Shown: positions 44,100 to 54,112, numbered from the stretch's first letter. The stretch is DNA of 64,000 nt from JAWQFO01 sp033436665 (GCF_033436665.1 NZ_JAWQFO010000001.1:744001-808000), one strand, 5' to 3'. The notes: generated by a model not told the origin, from the sequence alone. Made by a program: numbers and translations.

Positions 44100-47000
44100 A
44101 TGGCGCTGGACAAGACATTCGACGCAAAAGAGGCCGAGGGCCGTCTCTACGCCGCCTGGGAACAGGCCGGGGCGTTCAAGGCCGGGGCCAACGCGTCGCG
44201 GGACGAGACCTTCTGCATCATGATCCCGCCGCCCAACGTGACCGGCTCGCTGCACATGGGACATGCCTTCAACAACACCCTGCAGGACATCCTTGTCCGC
44301 TGGCACCGGATGCGCGGATTCGACACGCTCTGGCAGCCCGGGCAGGACCATGCCGGGATCGCCACGCAGATGGTCGTCGAGCGCGAGCTGGCCAAGTCCA
44401 ACATGCGCCGTACCGACTTTTCGCGCGAGGAATTCGTCGCCAAGGTCTGGGACCAGAAACAGGCCTCCGGCGGCACGATCATCGACCAGCTGCGCCGCCT
44501 CGGCGCCTCGCTCGACTGGTCGCGCAACGCCTTCACCATGTCCGGCGCCCCCGGCGCGCCTGAGGGCGAGGACGGCAACTTCCACGATGCCGTCATCAAG
44601 GTCTTCGTCGACATGTACGAAAAGGGCCTGATCTACCGCGGCAAGCGGCTGGTCAACTGGGACCCGCATTTCGAGACCGCGATCTCCGACCTCGAGGTCG
44701 AGAACATCGAGGTCGACGGCCACATGTGGCACTTCAAATACCCGCTGGCGGACGGCGAGACCTATACCTACGTCGAGAAGGACGAGGACGGCACCGTCGT
44801 GCTGGAGGAAGAGCGCGACTACATCTCCATCGCCACCACGCGCCCCGAGACCATGCTGGGCGACGGCGCGGTCGCGGTTCATCCGTCGGACGAGCGTTAC
44901 GCGCCAATCGTCGGGAAACTCTGCGAAATCCCGGTCGGACCGAAAGAGCATCGCCGGATGATCCCGATCATCACCGACAGCTACCCGGACCCGGATTTCG
45001 GATCGGGCGCGGTCAAGATCACCGGCGCGCATGACTTCAACGACTATGCCGTGGCGCAGCGCGGCGGCATTCCGCTTTACCGCCTGATGGACACCAGGGG
45101 CGCGATGCGAGACGACGGCGCGCCCTATGCCGAGGCCGCCGCCATCGCCATGTCCGTCGCCAGGGGCGTGCAGACCCTGGGCGAGGCCGAGGCTGATGCG
45201 GTCAACCTCGTCCCCGACGACCTGCGCGGGCTCGACCGTTTCGAGGCCCGCAAGCGCGTCGTCGAGCAGATCACGCGCGAGGGACTCGCGGTCATGGTGC
45301 CCGACCCCGATGTCGATCCGTCGGAAAACTTCGACCCGGCCGAGACGCCGCTTCTGACGCCGCTGGTCGAGTCGAAGAAGATCATGCAACCCTTTGGTGA
45401 CCGGTCGAAAACCGTGATCGAGCCGATGCTGACCGACCAGTGGTTCGTCGACGCCGAGAAGATCGTGGGCCCGGCCATCGACGCCGTGCGTTCGGGCGAG
45501 GTCGAGATCCTGCCCGAGCAGGACCGCAAGGTCTATTTCAACTGGCTCGAGAACATCGAACCCTGGTGTATCTCGCGCCAGCTCTGGTGGGGGCACCAGA
45601 TTCCGGTTTGGTATGGGCCGTCGAAAGAAGCGATAGAAAAATTTCCTGACACTTCAGGTGGCACAGAGTTTTTCTGCGGGGCAAACGAAGATGAAGTTCG
45701 CAGATTGGCTAAGAACTACTATGGTCAGGAAATAGAAATCGACTTCATTCCGGGTGACCCTCACGGTCAAATGCGTGGGTTTGGCTTTTCCGGAACCAAA
45801 CTCGCGTCGGTTAGTCTTTCACGTGACCCCGACGTCCTCGACACCTGGTTCTCTTCCGGTCTCTGGCCGATTGGCACGCTAGGCTGGCCCGAGAAGACAC
45901 CGGAACTGGAGAAATACTTCCCCACGTCCGTCCTGATCACCGGTTTCGACATCATCTTCTTCTGGGTCGCCCGGATGATGATGATGCAATATGCCGTGGT
46001 CGGCCAGAAACCCTTCGACACCGTCTACGTCCACGCCCTCGTCCGCGACGAGAAGGGCAAGAAGATGTCGAAGTCCCTGGGCAACGTGCTCGACCCGCTG
46101 GAATTGATCGAGGAATTCGGCGCCGACGCGGTGCGCTTTACCCTGACCTCGATGGCGGCGATGGGGCGTGACCTGAAGCTCTCGACCCAGCGCATCGCAG
46201 GCTACCGCAACTTCGGCACCAAGCTCTGGAACGCCTGCCGCTTCGCCGAGATGAACGGCGTCTTCGAGGGCGAGCGTGCGCCGATCCGCGCGGACGGCGC
46301 CATCGACCTCGCGCCGGAGCAGGCAGTCAACAAGTGGATCATCGGCGAGACCGCCCGCACCCGGCAGGCGGTCGACGAGGCACTGGCAAACTTCCGGTTC
46401 AACGATGCGGCCAACACGCTTTATGCGTTCGTCTGGGGCACGGTCTGCGACTGGTACCTCGAACTTTCGAAGCCGCTGCTGCAGGATGAGAGCAACGCCG
46501 AGGCCGCACCGGAGACCCGCGCCACGATGGCCTGGGTGCTCGATCAGTGCCTGGTGCTGCTGCACCCGATCATGCCCTTCATCACCGAAGAGCTTTGGGA
46601 CAAGACCGGCACCCGCGCCAAGCCGCTCATCCATGCCGACTGGCCAAGCTATTCCGCAGACGCCCTGATCGACGCCGAGGCGGATCAGGAGATCAACTGG
46701 GTCGTGGCCCTGATCGAGAACGTGCGCTCGGCGCGGGCGCAAATGCACGTCCCGGCCGGGCTTTACGTCCCGCTTCTGGTGACCGAAATTGACGCGGCCG
46801 GCGAGGCCGCCTGGGCGCGCAACGAAGCGATGATCAAGCGCCTGGCCCGCGTCGAGGCGCTGGACCGGACCGAGAGCTTTCCGAAAGGCACCGTCTCGAT
46901 CGCCATGCGCGGGGCCACCTTCGGCCTGCCGCTTGCCGACATCATCGACATCGGCGAGGAAAAGGCGCGCCTGCAGAAATCGCTCGACAAGCTCGGCAAG

Positions 47001-47156
47001 GAGCTGGGCGGCCTGCGCGGGCGGCTCAACAACCCCAAGTTCGCCGCCTCGGCGCCCGAAGAGGTGGTTGTCGAAACCCGCGCCAACCTCGCCCTGCGCG
47101 AGGAAGAGGAAGGCAAGCTGCGCGAGGCGCTCGACCGCCTGGCCGAGCTGGGTTAG
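44100..47156 (+). CDS. valS: Valyl-tRNA synthetase
   Basis: 1018 residues, the class I synthetase that charges tRNA-Val. HMGH (residues 52-55) is the HIGH motif, and KMSKS lies at 655-659. The editing domain and the C-terminal coiled coil are present (heptad-rich LQKSLDKLGKELGGLRGRL). ATG at 44100 with GAAGGG upstream gives the usual N-terminus. Bases 45601-45780 inside the catalytic region are about 48% GC by hand count, against about 60-65% on either side, and use codons such as ATA, AGA and TTG that are rare elsewhere in the gene. The reading frame is intact. It is divergent from the CoxL-like gene and needs no adjacent partner. Confidence 0.97.
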   Translation: MALDKTFDAKEAEGRLYAAWEQAGAFKAGANASRDETFCIMIPPPNVTGSLHMGHAFNNTLQDILVRWHRMRGFDTLWQPGQDHAGIATQMVVERELAKSNMRRTDFSREEFVAKVWDQKQASGGTIIDQLRRLGASLDWSRNAFTMSGAPGAPEGEDGNFHDAVIKVFVDMYEKGLIYRGKRLVNWDPHFETAISDLEVENIEVDGHMWHFKYPLADGETYTYVEKDEDGTVVLEEERDYISIATTRPETMLGDGAVAVHPSDERYAPIVGKLCEIPVGPKEHRRMIPIITDSYPDPDFGSGAVKITGAHDFNDYAVAQRGGIPLYRLMDTRGAMRDDGAPYAEAAAIAMSVARGVQTLGEAEADAVNLVPDDLRGLDRFEARKRVVEQITREGLAVMVPDPDVDPSENFDPAETPLLTPLVESKKIMQPFGDRSKTVIEPMLTDQWFVDAEKIVGPAIDAVRSGEVEILPEQDRKVYFNWLENIEPWCISRQLWWGHQIPVWYGPSKEAIEKFPDTSGGTEFFCGANEDEVRRLAKNYYGQEIEIDFIPGDPHGQMRGFGFSGTKLASVSLSRDPDVLDTWFSSGLWPIGTLGWPEKTPELEKYFPTSVLITGFDIIFFWVARMMMMQYAVVGQKPFDTVYVHALVRDEKGKKMSKSLGNVLDPLELIEEFGADAVRFTLTSMAAMGRDLKLSTQRIAGYRNFGTKLWNACRFAEMNGVFEGERAPIRADGAIDLAPEQAVNKWIIGETARTRQAVDEALANFRFNDAANTLYAFVWGTVCDWYLELSKPLLQDESNAEAAPETRATMAWVLDQCLVLLHPIMPFITEELWDKTGTRAKPLIHADWPSYSADALIDAEADQEINWVVALIENVRSARAQMHVPAGLYVPLLVTEIDAAGEAAWARNEAMIKRLARVEALDRTESFPKGTVSIAMRGATFGLPLADIIDIGEEKARLQKSLDKLGKELGGLRGRLNNPKFAASAPEEVVVETRANLALREEEEGKLREALDRLAELG

Positions 47157-47162
47157 CAGGAT

Positions 47163-47951
47163 TTATGCAAATTTCGGCGGGCGCTTTGCAAATTGCGCCG
47201 CCACCACTTCCATTTGCTCGGGCCGCCCGATCAGCGCCGCCTGCTCGCGCGATTCTGCCAACAGCACCTCGCGTTCGGGCGCGTTCTCGGCAACCTCGAT
47301 CAGGCGTTTCGCGGCCCGGATCGCGTTTGGCCCCTTGAGCGCCATGCCGCGCGCCAGCTCCATCGCCGTGTCCAGCGGATCCTCGGCGATCTCGGTGACC
47401 AACCCCCAGCGTTCGGCCTGCGCGGCCGGAACCGGGTCGGCGGTGTAGGTCAGACGCCGGAAAACGTCCGCGCGCACCAGCCTGGGCAAGAGCACCATGC
47501 CGCCCATGTCTGGCACGATGCCCCATTTCATCTCCATCACGGCAAGCCGAGTCTCGGGGGCCGCGATACGGATGTCGGCGCCGAGCGCCAGTTGCAGGCC
47601 GGCGCCGAAGACATTTCCGTGCAGCGCCGCGATCACCGGGATTTCGAGCCGGCGCCAGGCGAGCGCGAACTCCTGCCACTGGTTCGTGGTGCCGTCGCCA
47701 TGCGTGCGCGGCAGGATCAGCGCCTCGGGGTCGCTGCCGACCAGTCCGCTCAGCGACATCAGATCGATCCCGGCGCAGAAGTCCGGGCCCTCGCCCGAGA
47801 TCACGACGACCCGCGCGTCCGAGGCGGCGATCTCTGCCGCCGCCGCAAGCACCGCGTCGATCATCTCCTGGTCGACGGCATTGCGCTTGTCCGGCCGGGT
47901 CAGGCGCAGCCGGGCGATGTGGTCGGTGACTTCAAGCGAAACGCGGGCCAT
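47163..47951 (-). CDS. Enoyl-CoA hydratase/isomerase family protein
   Basis: 262 residues of the crotonase superfamily. The oxyanion-hole segments are present (FCAGIDLMSL and NVFGAGLQLALGADI), and VMEMKWGIVPDMGGM places a Glu at the usual catalytic position, with Asp following in PDMGG, which suggests an isomerase-like or non-hydratase role. The product acts on acyl-CoA, but the substrate cannot be inferred. It is convergent with valS, whose stop is 6 nt away, and divergent from an aminotransferase gene; no beta-oxidation cluster surrounds it. Confidence 0.88.
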   Translation of the reverse strand: MARVSLEVTDHIARLRLTRPDKRNAVDQEMIDAVLAAAAEIAASDARVVVISGEGPDFCAGIDLMSLSGLVGSDPEALILPRTHGDGTTNQWQEFALAWRRLEIPVIAALHGNVFGAGLQLALGADIRIAAPETRLAVMEMKWGIVPDMGGMVLLPRLVRADVFRRLTYTADPVPAAQAERWGLVTEIAEDPLDTAMELARGMALKGPNAIRAAKRLIEVAENAPEREVLLAESREQAALIGRPEQMEVVAAQFAKRPPKFA

Positions 47952-48065
47952 GTCGATCCTCCTGTTCTGGGCGCATCAGACCCGCTGCGGGGCGACAAGA
48001 CCAGCGGAACGTGGCGGCACCGCAGCGCCTTGCCAGCGGCACGGCGCTCGGCTTATCTGCGCGGC

Positions 48066-49169
48066 ATGTCCAGCTTTCGCCTCACCCCGCTTGCCGCCTC
48101 GCTCCCCGCCACCGTGCCCTTCGTCGGCCCTGAGGCGCAGGAGCGCGCGCGCGGCGAAGCGTTCCGGGCGCGGCTCGGCGCCAACGAGAGCGTCTTCGGC
48201 CCCTCGCCCGCGGCAATCGAGGCGATGGCGCGCGCCGATCACTGGAAATACGGCGACCCCGAGAACCACGATCTGCGCGCGGCTCTGGCTGCGCATCACG
48301 GCATTCCACCCGAGTGCATCGTCGTGGGAGAAGGCATCGACGGCCTGCTGGGCTACATCGTGCGGCTTTTCGTGGGACCCGGCGTCGCAGTGGTCACCTC
48401 CGATGGCGCCTACCCGACCTTCAACTACCATGTCGCAGGTTACGGCGGCGCCTTGCACAAGGTGGCCTACCGCGACGACATGGAAGACACCGCGGCTCTC
48501 TTTGCAAAGTCGGCGGAGGTTTCTGCAAAGCTCGTCTACCTCGCCAATCCCGACAACCCGATGGGGCTCTATCACCCGGGCAAACGGATCGTGGCCGACA
48601 TGGCCGCCCTGCCCGAGCAGACGCTTCTGGTGCTCGACGAGGCCTATGTCGAATGCGCGCCCGATGACGCCGCCGTGCCGCTGCCCGCGGATGACCCGCG
48701 CCTGATCAGGATGCGGACCTTCTCCAAGGCTTACGGTCTGGCCGGGGCGCGCGTGGGTTATGCCATCGGACATCCCGACCTGATCCGCGCCTTCGACAAG
48801 GTGCGCAACCATTTCGGCATGAACCGCGCGGCCCAGGCGGGTGCGCTCGCGGCACTTGCCGACCAGGACTGGCTGCGCGATGTGCAGGCACGGATTGCCA
48901 AGGCACGCGACCGGATCGCCGAAATCGCCCGCGCCAACCGGTTGACCGCCCTGCCCTCGGCCACAAACTTCGTCGCCATCGACTGCGGCCGAGACGGGGC
49001 GTTCGCGCGCCGGGTGCTCGACGGGCTGGTCGCGCGCGGGATCTTCGTGCGGATGCCGTTCGTGGACCCGCAGAACCGCTGCATCCGCATAAGCTGCGCG
49101 CCGCCCGGCGATCTCGACGCCTTCGCCGATGCGTTGCCCGGCGCGCTTGCGGACGCAGGCGGGGACTGA
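48066..49169 (+). CDS. HisC-like PLP-dependent aminotransferase (fold type I)
   Basis: 367 residues. ARLGANESVFGPSP at the N-terminus is the HisC/histidinol-phosphate aminotransferase type of start. LVYLANPDNPMG, LLVLDEAY and FSKAYGLAGARVG (PLP Lys221) form the cofactor site. The C-terminal FVRMPF and RCIRIS are typical of class I/II enzymes. Histidinol phosphate or an aromatic amino acid are possible substrates, but no histidine genes are nearby. ATG at 48066 places the start near the family position. It is followed by a small membrane-protein gene. Confidence 0.88.
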   Translation: MSSFRLTPLAASLPATVPFVGPEAQERARGEAFRARLGANESVFGPSPAAIEAMARADHWKYGDPENHDLRAALAAHHGIPPECIVVGEGIDGLLGYIVRLFVGPGVAVVTSDGAYPTFNYHVAGYGGALHKVAYRDDMEDTAALFAKSAEVSAKLVYLANPDNPMGLYHPGKRIVADMAALPEQTLLVLDEAYVECAPDDAAVPLPADDPRLIRMRTFSKAYGLAGARVGYAIGHPDLIRAFDKVRNHFGMNRAAQAGALAALADQDWLRDVQARIAKARDRIAEIARANRLTALPSATNFVAIDCGRDGAFARRVLDGLVARGIFVRMPFVDPQNRCIRISCAPPGDLDAFADALPGALADAGGD

Positions 49170-49219
49170 CAGGCGCGCCCACCACGCTATAACGAAGGGG
49201 TACAAGCCGGAGAGTAGCG

Positions 49220-49426
49220 ATGCGCGAAGGGAAGATCGGCCGGGCCCCAGACTACACCGCCGCCTGCGTGGTGATGTTCGGCGTGAACCTCGGCTGGGTC
49301 CTGTTGCTGCTTTTCGCGATCTGGGGCCTTGTCGGCGCGATCTTCGTCAGCCTGCTGCTGAACCGCTGGATCGACTGGCTTCAGGCGCGCAAGCGCGCCC
49401 GCGCCTGGCCCCCCGTCACCGACTAG
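49220..49426 (+). CDS. Small two-helix membrane protein
   Basis: 68 residues with two hydrophobic helices (about 13-32 and 36-52) and an Arg/Lys-rich tail. A GGAGAG ribosome site precedes ATG at 49220. The stop codon TAG shares the tetranucleotide CTAG (49423-49426) with the stop of the convergent aminotransferase gene. No family recognised; the translation is clean and the ribosome site good, so it is likely a real gene. Confidence 0.6.
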   Translation: MREGKIGRAPDYTAACVVMFGVNLGWVLLLLFAIWGLVGAIFVSLLLNRWIDWLQARKRARAWPPVTD

Positions 49427-50631
49427 GCGCCGCCGATGACCTCGGCCGCCGCCGCCAGCGCACCCGGCCCGTGCGCGATACCCAGCGCCTTCATCCCCGC
49501 CTCAATGCCGCCGAGCAGGCCCATGATCATGTGGCCGCTCACATGCCCCATGTGCCCCAGACGGAAGAAGCCGTGCCCGGCCGGATCGCCCGGCGGTGCC
49601 ATGCCCAGACCGATGCCGAGCGTGAGGCCCAGCTCGCGCTCGGTCCATTCGCGCAGGCGCGTGGCATCGGGGGCGTCGAGCCGCAGCGCAGTCACGGCAT
49701 GGCTGCGCACCGCCGCGTCAGCGATGTTGAGCCGAAGTGAACCTTCCTTGCCCCAGGCCTCGCAGGCGGCCCAGATCGCGCGTGCCTGGACCGCGTGACG
49801 CGCCCAGACCTGTTCGATGCCCTCACCATGCAGCATGTCGAGCGCCGCGCGCAGCCCGTAGACATGATGCGTCGGCGCAGTCCCGTCCCAGTACTGGTAG
49901 AACTCCTGCGGCTCGGCCCGCGGCGTCCAGTCCCAGTAACGGCTGACCCGCGGCATGGCGGCGCGCGCCCCGGCCGCCTTGTCGTTGAAGAACACGAACC
50001 CCAGGCCCGGCGGCACCATCAGCCCCTTCTGGCTGGCCGAAACCGTCACGTCGACGCCCCAGGCGTCCATCTCGAAGACATCGCAGGCCAGCGAGGCGAT
50101 GCAATCGGCCATCAGCAGCGCCGGGTGGCCGACCTCGTCCAGCACCCTTCGCAGCCCGGCGATGTCGTTGCGCACCGTGCTCGAGGTGTCGACATGCACG
50201 GCCAGCACGACCTTTATGCGGTGCGCGGTGTCCGCCGCCAGCGCCTCGGCCACGCGGTCGAGGTCGAAGGTCGCGGACTTGCCGAAATCCATGATCTCCA
50301 CCTCGGCCCCGAGCCCCGCCGCCATCTCGCCCCAGCCATGTCCGAAACGCCCGGTGGCGGGGATGAACACCGTGTCGCCGGGGGCCACGACATTGGCCAG
50401 CGCCGCCTCCCACGTGCCGTGCCCGTTGGCGATGTAGATCGCCACGCGATGCTGCGTGCGGGCAACCCGGCGCAAGTCGGCCGTGAGCGCCGGCATCATC
50501 TCGGGCAGCGCGCCTTCGTAGATGTTCGGCGCCGCGCGATGCATCGCGTTCAGGACCGCATCCGGCATCACCGAGGGTCCGGGAATCGCCAGATAGGGTC
50601 GACCGTGGGAGAGGTTCGGCTTTTGCGGCAT
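49423..50631 (-). CDS. Alanine-glyoxylate / serine-glyoxylate type aminotransferase
   Basis: 402 residues of the class V aminotransferase family that transfers an amino group to glyoxylate from serine, alanine or aspartate. LAIPGPSVMPDAVLNAM is the family start; the PLP lysine is K202 in SASQKGLMVPPG. The GTWEAALANV turn and the C-terminal arginine-containing FFRLGHMGHVSG fit SgaA and AGAT-like enzymes, including the BhcA type. The donor amino acid cannot be settled. It is tail-to-tail with a small membrane gene and divergent from the MsbA-like exporter, and no photorespiratory partners are adjacent. Confidence 0.88.
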   Translation of the reverse strand: MPQKPNLSHGRPYLAIPGPSVMPDAVLNAMHRAAPNIYEGALPEMMPALTADLRRVARTQHRVAIYIANGHGTWEAALANVVAPGDTVFIPATGRFGHGWGEMAAGLGAEVEIMDFGKSATFDLDRVAEALAADTAHRIKVVLAVHVDTSSTVRNDIAGLRRVLDEVGHPALLMADCIASLACDVFEMDAWGVDVTVSASQKGLMVPPGLGFVFFNDKAAGARAAMPRVSRYWDWTPRAEPQEFYQYWDGTAPTHHVYGLRAALDMLHGEGIEQVWARHAVQARAIWAACEAWGKEGSLRLNIADAAVRSHAVTALRLDAPDATRLREWTERELGLTLGIGLGMAPPGDPAGHGFFRLGHMGHVSGHMIMGLLGGIEAGMKALGIAHGPGALAAAAEVIGGA

Positions 50632-50772
50632 GAATGCTGTCCTTTTGCGTCGCGGTCACACTAGCCGCGGCGCCCGCGCCGTCAATTGTCCGCGATGCTT
50701 GCGCGTGATCCCTGCGGGTCCTAAACCGGGGAACCGGCGGGGCGGCGCCCCGCGAAGACGCGAAGGCGATCC

Positions 50773-52626
50773 ATGCCCGACGACAGCTACTCCTCTGCCC
50801 ACCTGATCGGCTGGCTCTGGCGCACCTATCTCAGGAAGCACCTGCCGACGCTGATGATCGCCGTGGTCTTCATGACGCTCGAAGGTTCGATGCTGGGCGC
50901 GCTGGCCTACCTGATGCAGCCGATGTTCGACCAGGTCTTCGTGTCGGGCAAGGTGTCGATGCTGTTCGTCGTCAGCTTCGTGCTGATCGGCATCTTCGTG
51001 GTGCGCGCCGTCTCGGGCGTGGTGCAGAAGGTGCTGCTGACCCGCATCTCGCAGAAGACGGCGGCCGAGTTACGCATGGACCTGCTCGACCACATGATGA
51101 AGCAGGACGGCGCGTTCCACCAGAGCCACCCGCCCGGCTTCCTGATCCAGCGCGTGCAGACCGACGTGAACGCGGTCAACGACGTCTGGAAAGCCGTCAT
51201 CACCGGCGCGGGACGCGACGCCATCGGCCTCGTCGTGCTGCTGGGCGTGGCGATCAACGTCGATCCGGTCTGGGCGTTGCTGGCCTGCATCGGTATCCCG
51301 ATCCTCGTTCTGCCCGCGGCTTTCGCGCAGAAATTCGTGCGCCAGCGCTCGCGCGAGGGGCGCGACCTCGGGGCGACGCTGGCCACCCGGCTCGACGAGG
51401 TCTTCCACGGCATCGTGCCGATCAAGCTCAACGCGATGGAGGCTTACCAGTCGCGCCAGTACCGCGATCTCACCAAGCTCTTCGTACGCACGCAGGTCCG
51501 CACCGCCTTCGGCTCGGCGGCGATCCCGGCGATGATCGACATCATCTCGGGCGTCGGGTTCATGGCGGTGATCCTCTACGGCGGATCCGAGATCATCGCC
51601 GGTGAAAAGACCATCGGGCAGTTCATGACCTTCTTCACCGCGATGGGTTTCGCCTTCGATCCGTTACGCCGGCTCGGCTCGATGAGCGGGCTGTGGCAGG
51701 TCGCGGCCTCGGCCATCGAGCGCCTGAAGGAGCTTCTGGATGCGCCGGTGACGCTGGAATCCCCGGCACAACCGGTAGCCCCGCCCGAAGGCACGCCCGA
51801 CATCGAGCTGCGCGACGTATCGCTCTCTTACGGCGACGTGCAGGTGCTGACAGACCTCAGCCTGACCGCCAAGGCCGGCGAGACCACGGCGCTGGTCGGG
51901 GCCTCCGGGGCCGGCAAGTCGACGATTTTCAACCTGCTGACCCGTCTTGTCGATCCCGCCAGCGGCTCGGTGCTGATCGGTGGCGTCGAGGCGCGCGAGA
52001 TGGCGATCCCGGATCTGCGCGGCCTGTTTTCGGTGGTGACGCAAGAGGCGCTTCTGTTCGACGAATCGCTGCGCGAGAACATCCTGCTCGGCCGCACCGA
52101 CGTCAGCGACGAAGAACTGCGCCCGGTGCTCGACGCCGCCCATGTCAGCGACTTCGTCGACAAGCTGCCGGCCGGGCTCGCCACGCCCGTGGGCCCGCGC
52201 GGATCGGCGCTTTCGGGCGGCCAGCGCCAGCGCGTGGTGATCGCCCGCGCGCTCTTGCGCGACACGCCGATCCTGCTTCTGGACGAGGCGACCTCGGCGC
52301 TCGATGCGCAATCCGAGCAGGTGGTGCAGGAGGCGCTGGACCGGCTCGCGCACGGGCGCACGACGATCGTCATCGCACACCGCCTGTCGACGATCCGCGG
52401 CGCGGACAAGATCGTGGTGATGGATCGCGGGCAGGTCGTCGACGAGGGCACGCATGACGAACTGCTCGAGCGGGGCGGCATCTACGCCGACCTCTACCGG
52501 CTGCAGTTCCAGGACGGCAAGACCGTCACCGATCGTCGCCCGATGCACCCGGCCTGGCGTGACGACCCGGCGCGGCCGGACGTTCTGGCGCTGCTACAGC
52601 GCTGGGGTCAGCGCCTCTTCGGCTAA
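50773..52626 (+). CDS. ABC exporter, MsbA/lipid-exporter type
   Basis: 617 residues, half-transporter architecture: six transmembrane helices (about residues 20-310) and an ATPase with Walker A GASGAGKST, signature LSGGQ and Walker B ILLLDEA, then the IAHRLST switch. MsbA-like exporters flip lipid A precursor or other amphiphiles across the inner membrane, and the full-length type, with its N-terminal helices and no accessory protein, fits that group. ATG at 50773 follows GAAGGCG. It is tail-to-tail with a glycosyltransferase gene, which is compatible with an envelope role, though they are not co-transcribed. The substrate is inferred only. Confidence 0.88.
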   Translation: MPDDSYSSAHLIGWLWRTYLRKHLPTLMIAVVFMTLEGSMLGALAYLMQPMFDQVFVSGKVSMLFVVSFVLIGIFVVRAVSGVVQKVLLTRISQKTAAELRMDLLDHMMKQDGAFHQSHPPGFLIQRVQTDVNAVNDVWKAVITGAGRDAIGLVVLLGVAINVDPVWALLACIGIPILVLPAAFAQKFVRQRSREGRDLGATLATRLDEVFHGIVPIKLNAMEAYQSRQYRDLTKLFVRTQVRTAFGSAAIPAMIDIISGVGFMAVILYGGSEIIAGEKTIGQFMTFFTAMGFAFDPLRRLGSMSGLWQVAASAIERLKELLDAPVTLESPAQPVAPPEGTPDIELRDVSLSYGDVQVLTDLSLTAKAGETTALVGASGAGKSTIFNLLTRLVDPASGSVLIGGVEAREMAIPDLRGLFSVVTQEALLFDESLRENILLGRTDVSDEELRPVLDAAHVSDFVDKLPAGLATPVGPRGSALSGGQRQRVVIARALLRDTPILLLDEATSALDAQSEQVVQEALDRLAHGRTTIVIAHRLSTIRGADKIVVMDRGQVVDEGTHDELLERGGIYADLYRLQFQDGKTVTDRRPMHPAWRDDPARPDVLALLQRWGQRLFG

Positions 52627-53297
52627 CGGTAGTAGTCCTGCGCCAGACGCTCGGGCGAGGCGCCGCCGGCGTAGCGGGCGAGTGTCCAGAGGTTGCGCGC
52701 TCCACGCCGCAGCCAGCCCATCTTGCGGTACTTCTGGGCGCTGGTCAGCGCCACCGCGTCGATTGGCCTGAGATGCCCGCGAAGCGCCCGGGCGATGGCG
52801 ACGTCCTCCATCAGCGGCTGGTCGGCATAGCCGCCGACCTTGCGGTAAAGCGGCATCGGGACCAGCAGGCCCTGGTCGCCGTAGGGCAGACCGAGGCGGC
52901 TGCGAAGGTTCGCCCAGAGTGCGACCGCGCGCCCACGCCAGCCGCCCGCGGCGAAGGCCAGCCGGAACCAGCCAGCGTCGTGGCGCCCCAGATGCGCGAT
53001 TACCGGCTCCACCCACCCCGGCGCGAGGATCGTGTCGGCATGTAGGACCAGCAGCCAGTGCCCCTGCGCCGCCTCGCACCCCCGACGCAACTGTCCGCCG
53101 CGCGAGGCCGGCCCCTCGACCACCTCGGCGCCCCAGGCCTTGGCGAGCCGCACCGTCGCGTCCTCGGACCCGCCGTCACTGACGATCAGTTCGCGGATCA
53201 ACCCGGCTTCGAGCCCCGGCATCAGCGCCTGCAGGCAGGGACCGAGCACGGCCTCGGAATTCAGGGTCGGAACGATCACCGAGATCGGTGCACGCAT
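52623..53297 (-). CDS. Family 2-type glycosyltransferase (TIGR04283-like)
   Basis: 224 residues: a GT-A fold starting with SVIVPTLNSE, then the nucleotide-sugar strand LIVSDGGSEDAT and the metal-binding LHADTI segment (about residues 86-92). It has the size of the small TIGR04283 glycosyltransferases. It likely transfers a sugar to a lipid or polyketide-type acceptor. ATG at 53297 gives MRAPISVIVPT. It is tail-to-tail with the ABC exporter; the two stop codons share the tetranucleotide CTAA (52623-52626). The acceptor is unknown. Confidence 0.85.
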   Translation of the reverse strand: MRAPISVIVPTLNSEAVLGPCLQALMPGLEAGLIRELIVSDGGSEDATVRLAKAWGAEVVEGPASRGGQLRRGCEAAQGHWLLVLHADTILAPGWVEPVIAHLGRHDAGWFRLAFAAGGWRGRAVALWANLRSRLGLPYGDQGLLVPMPLYRKVGGYADQPLMEDVAIARALRGHLRPIDAVALTSAQKYRKMGWLRRGARNLWTLARYAGGASPERLAQDYYR

Positions 53298-53365
53298 AAG
53301 TTATGTCCCTTTCGCTTTGCGGCGCAGCATCTATATGCGAAGCATCCCGCAAAGAGGAGTCCCGC

Positions 53366-54112
53366 ATGACCGATCGCCGCATCCTGCGCCTGTCCGGGCG
53401 CGACACCACCGATTTCCTGCAAGGGATCGTCACCAACGACGTGCGCAAGCTCGAACAGGGCCTGGTCTACGCGGCCCTGCTGACACCGCAGGGCAAGTAC
53501 ATCGCGGATTTCTTCCTTGTCCCGGACGGCGCCGATGTTCTGCTCGACGTGGCCGAACCGCTTGGCGATGCGCTGGCGCAACGCCTTGCCCTCTACAAGC
53601 TGCGCGCTGATGTGGAGATTGTCGACAGCGGCCTGCACCTGCACCGCGGTCTCGGCGATGCGCCCCCGGACGCGTTTGCCGACCCGCGCCATCCGGCGCT
53701 TGGCTGGCGCGCCTATCGCGAGACCCCGCAGGATGCACAGGACGTCGACTGGACGGCGCTCAGGGTCGAACACCTCGTGCCAGAAACCGGGATCGAGCTG
53801 ACCCCGGATACCTTCATTCTCGAGGCGGGGTTCGACCGTCTGTCGGGCGTGGATTTCCGCAAGGGCTGCTATGTCGGGCAGGAGGTGACGGCACGAATGC
53901 GGCACAAGACGGAACTGCGCAAGGGGCTGGTCCGCGTGCGGATCGAAGGTCCGGCGGGCCCCGGCACCGAGATCATGGCGGACGGCAAGGCGGCGGGCAG
54001 GCTGCTCAGTCGCGCGGGCGAACACGCCATCGCCTACCTGCGGTTCGACCGCGCCGGGTCGGAGATGCTCGCCGGTGAGGCAAAGGTCGAGATGGAAGCA
54101 CAGCCGGTCTGA
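53366..54112 (+). CDS. ygfZ: Folate-binding Fe-S cluster repair protein YgfZ
   Basis: 248 residues of the YgfZ/GcvT-related family. The N-terminus MTDRRILRLSGRDTTDFLQ and the signature KGCYVGQEVTARM near residue 172 are diagnostic; the Cys in this motif is the conserved family cysteine. YgfZ uses tetrahydrofolate to support repair or assembly of some Fe-S enzymes. An AGAGGAG ribosome site is 6 nt before ATG at 53366. It is divergent from the glycosyltransferase and convergent with the SDR gene. Confidence 0.93.
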   Translation: MTDRRILRLSGRDTTDFLQGIVTNDVRKLEQGLVYAALLTPQGKYIADFFLVPDGADVLLDVAEPLGDALAQRLALYKLRADVEIVDSGLHLHRGLGDAPPDAFADPRHPALGWRAYRETPQDAQDVDWTALRVEHLVPETGIELTPDTFILEAGFDRLSGVDFRKGCYVGQEVTARMRHKTELRKGLVRVRIEGPAGPGTEIMADGKAAGRLLSRAGEHAIAYLRFDRAGSEMLAGEAKVEMEAQPV

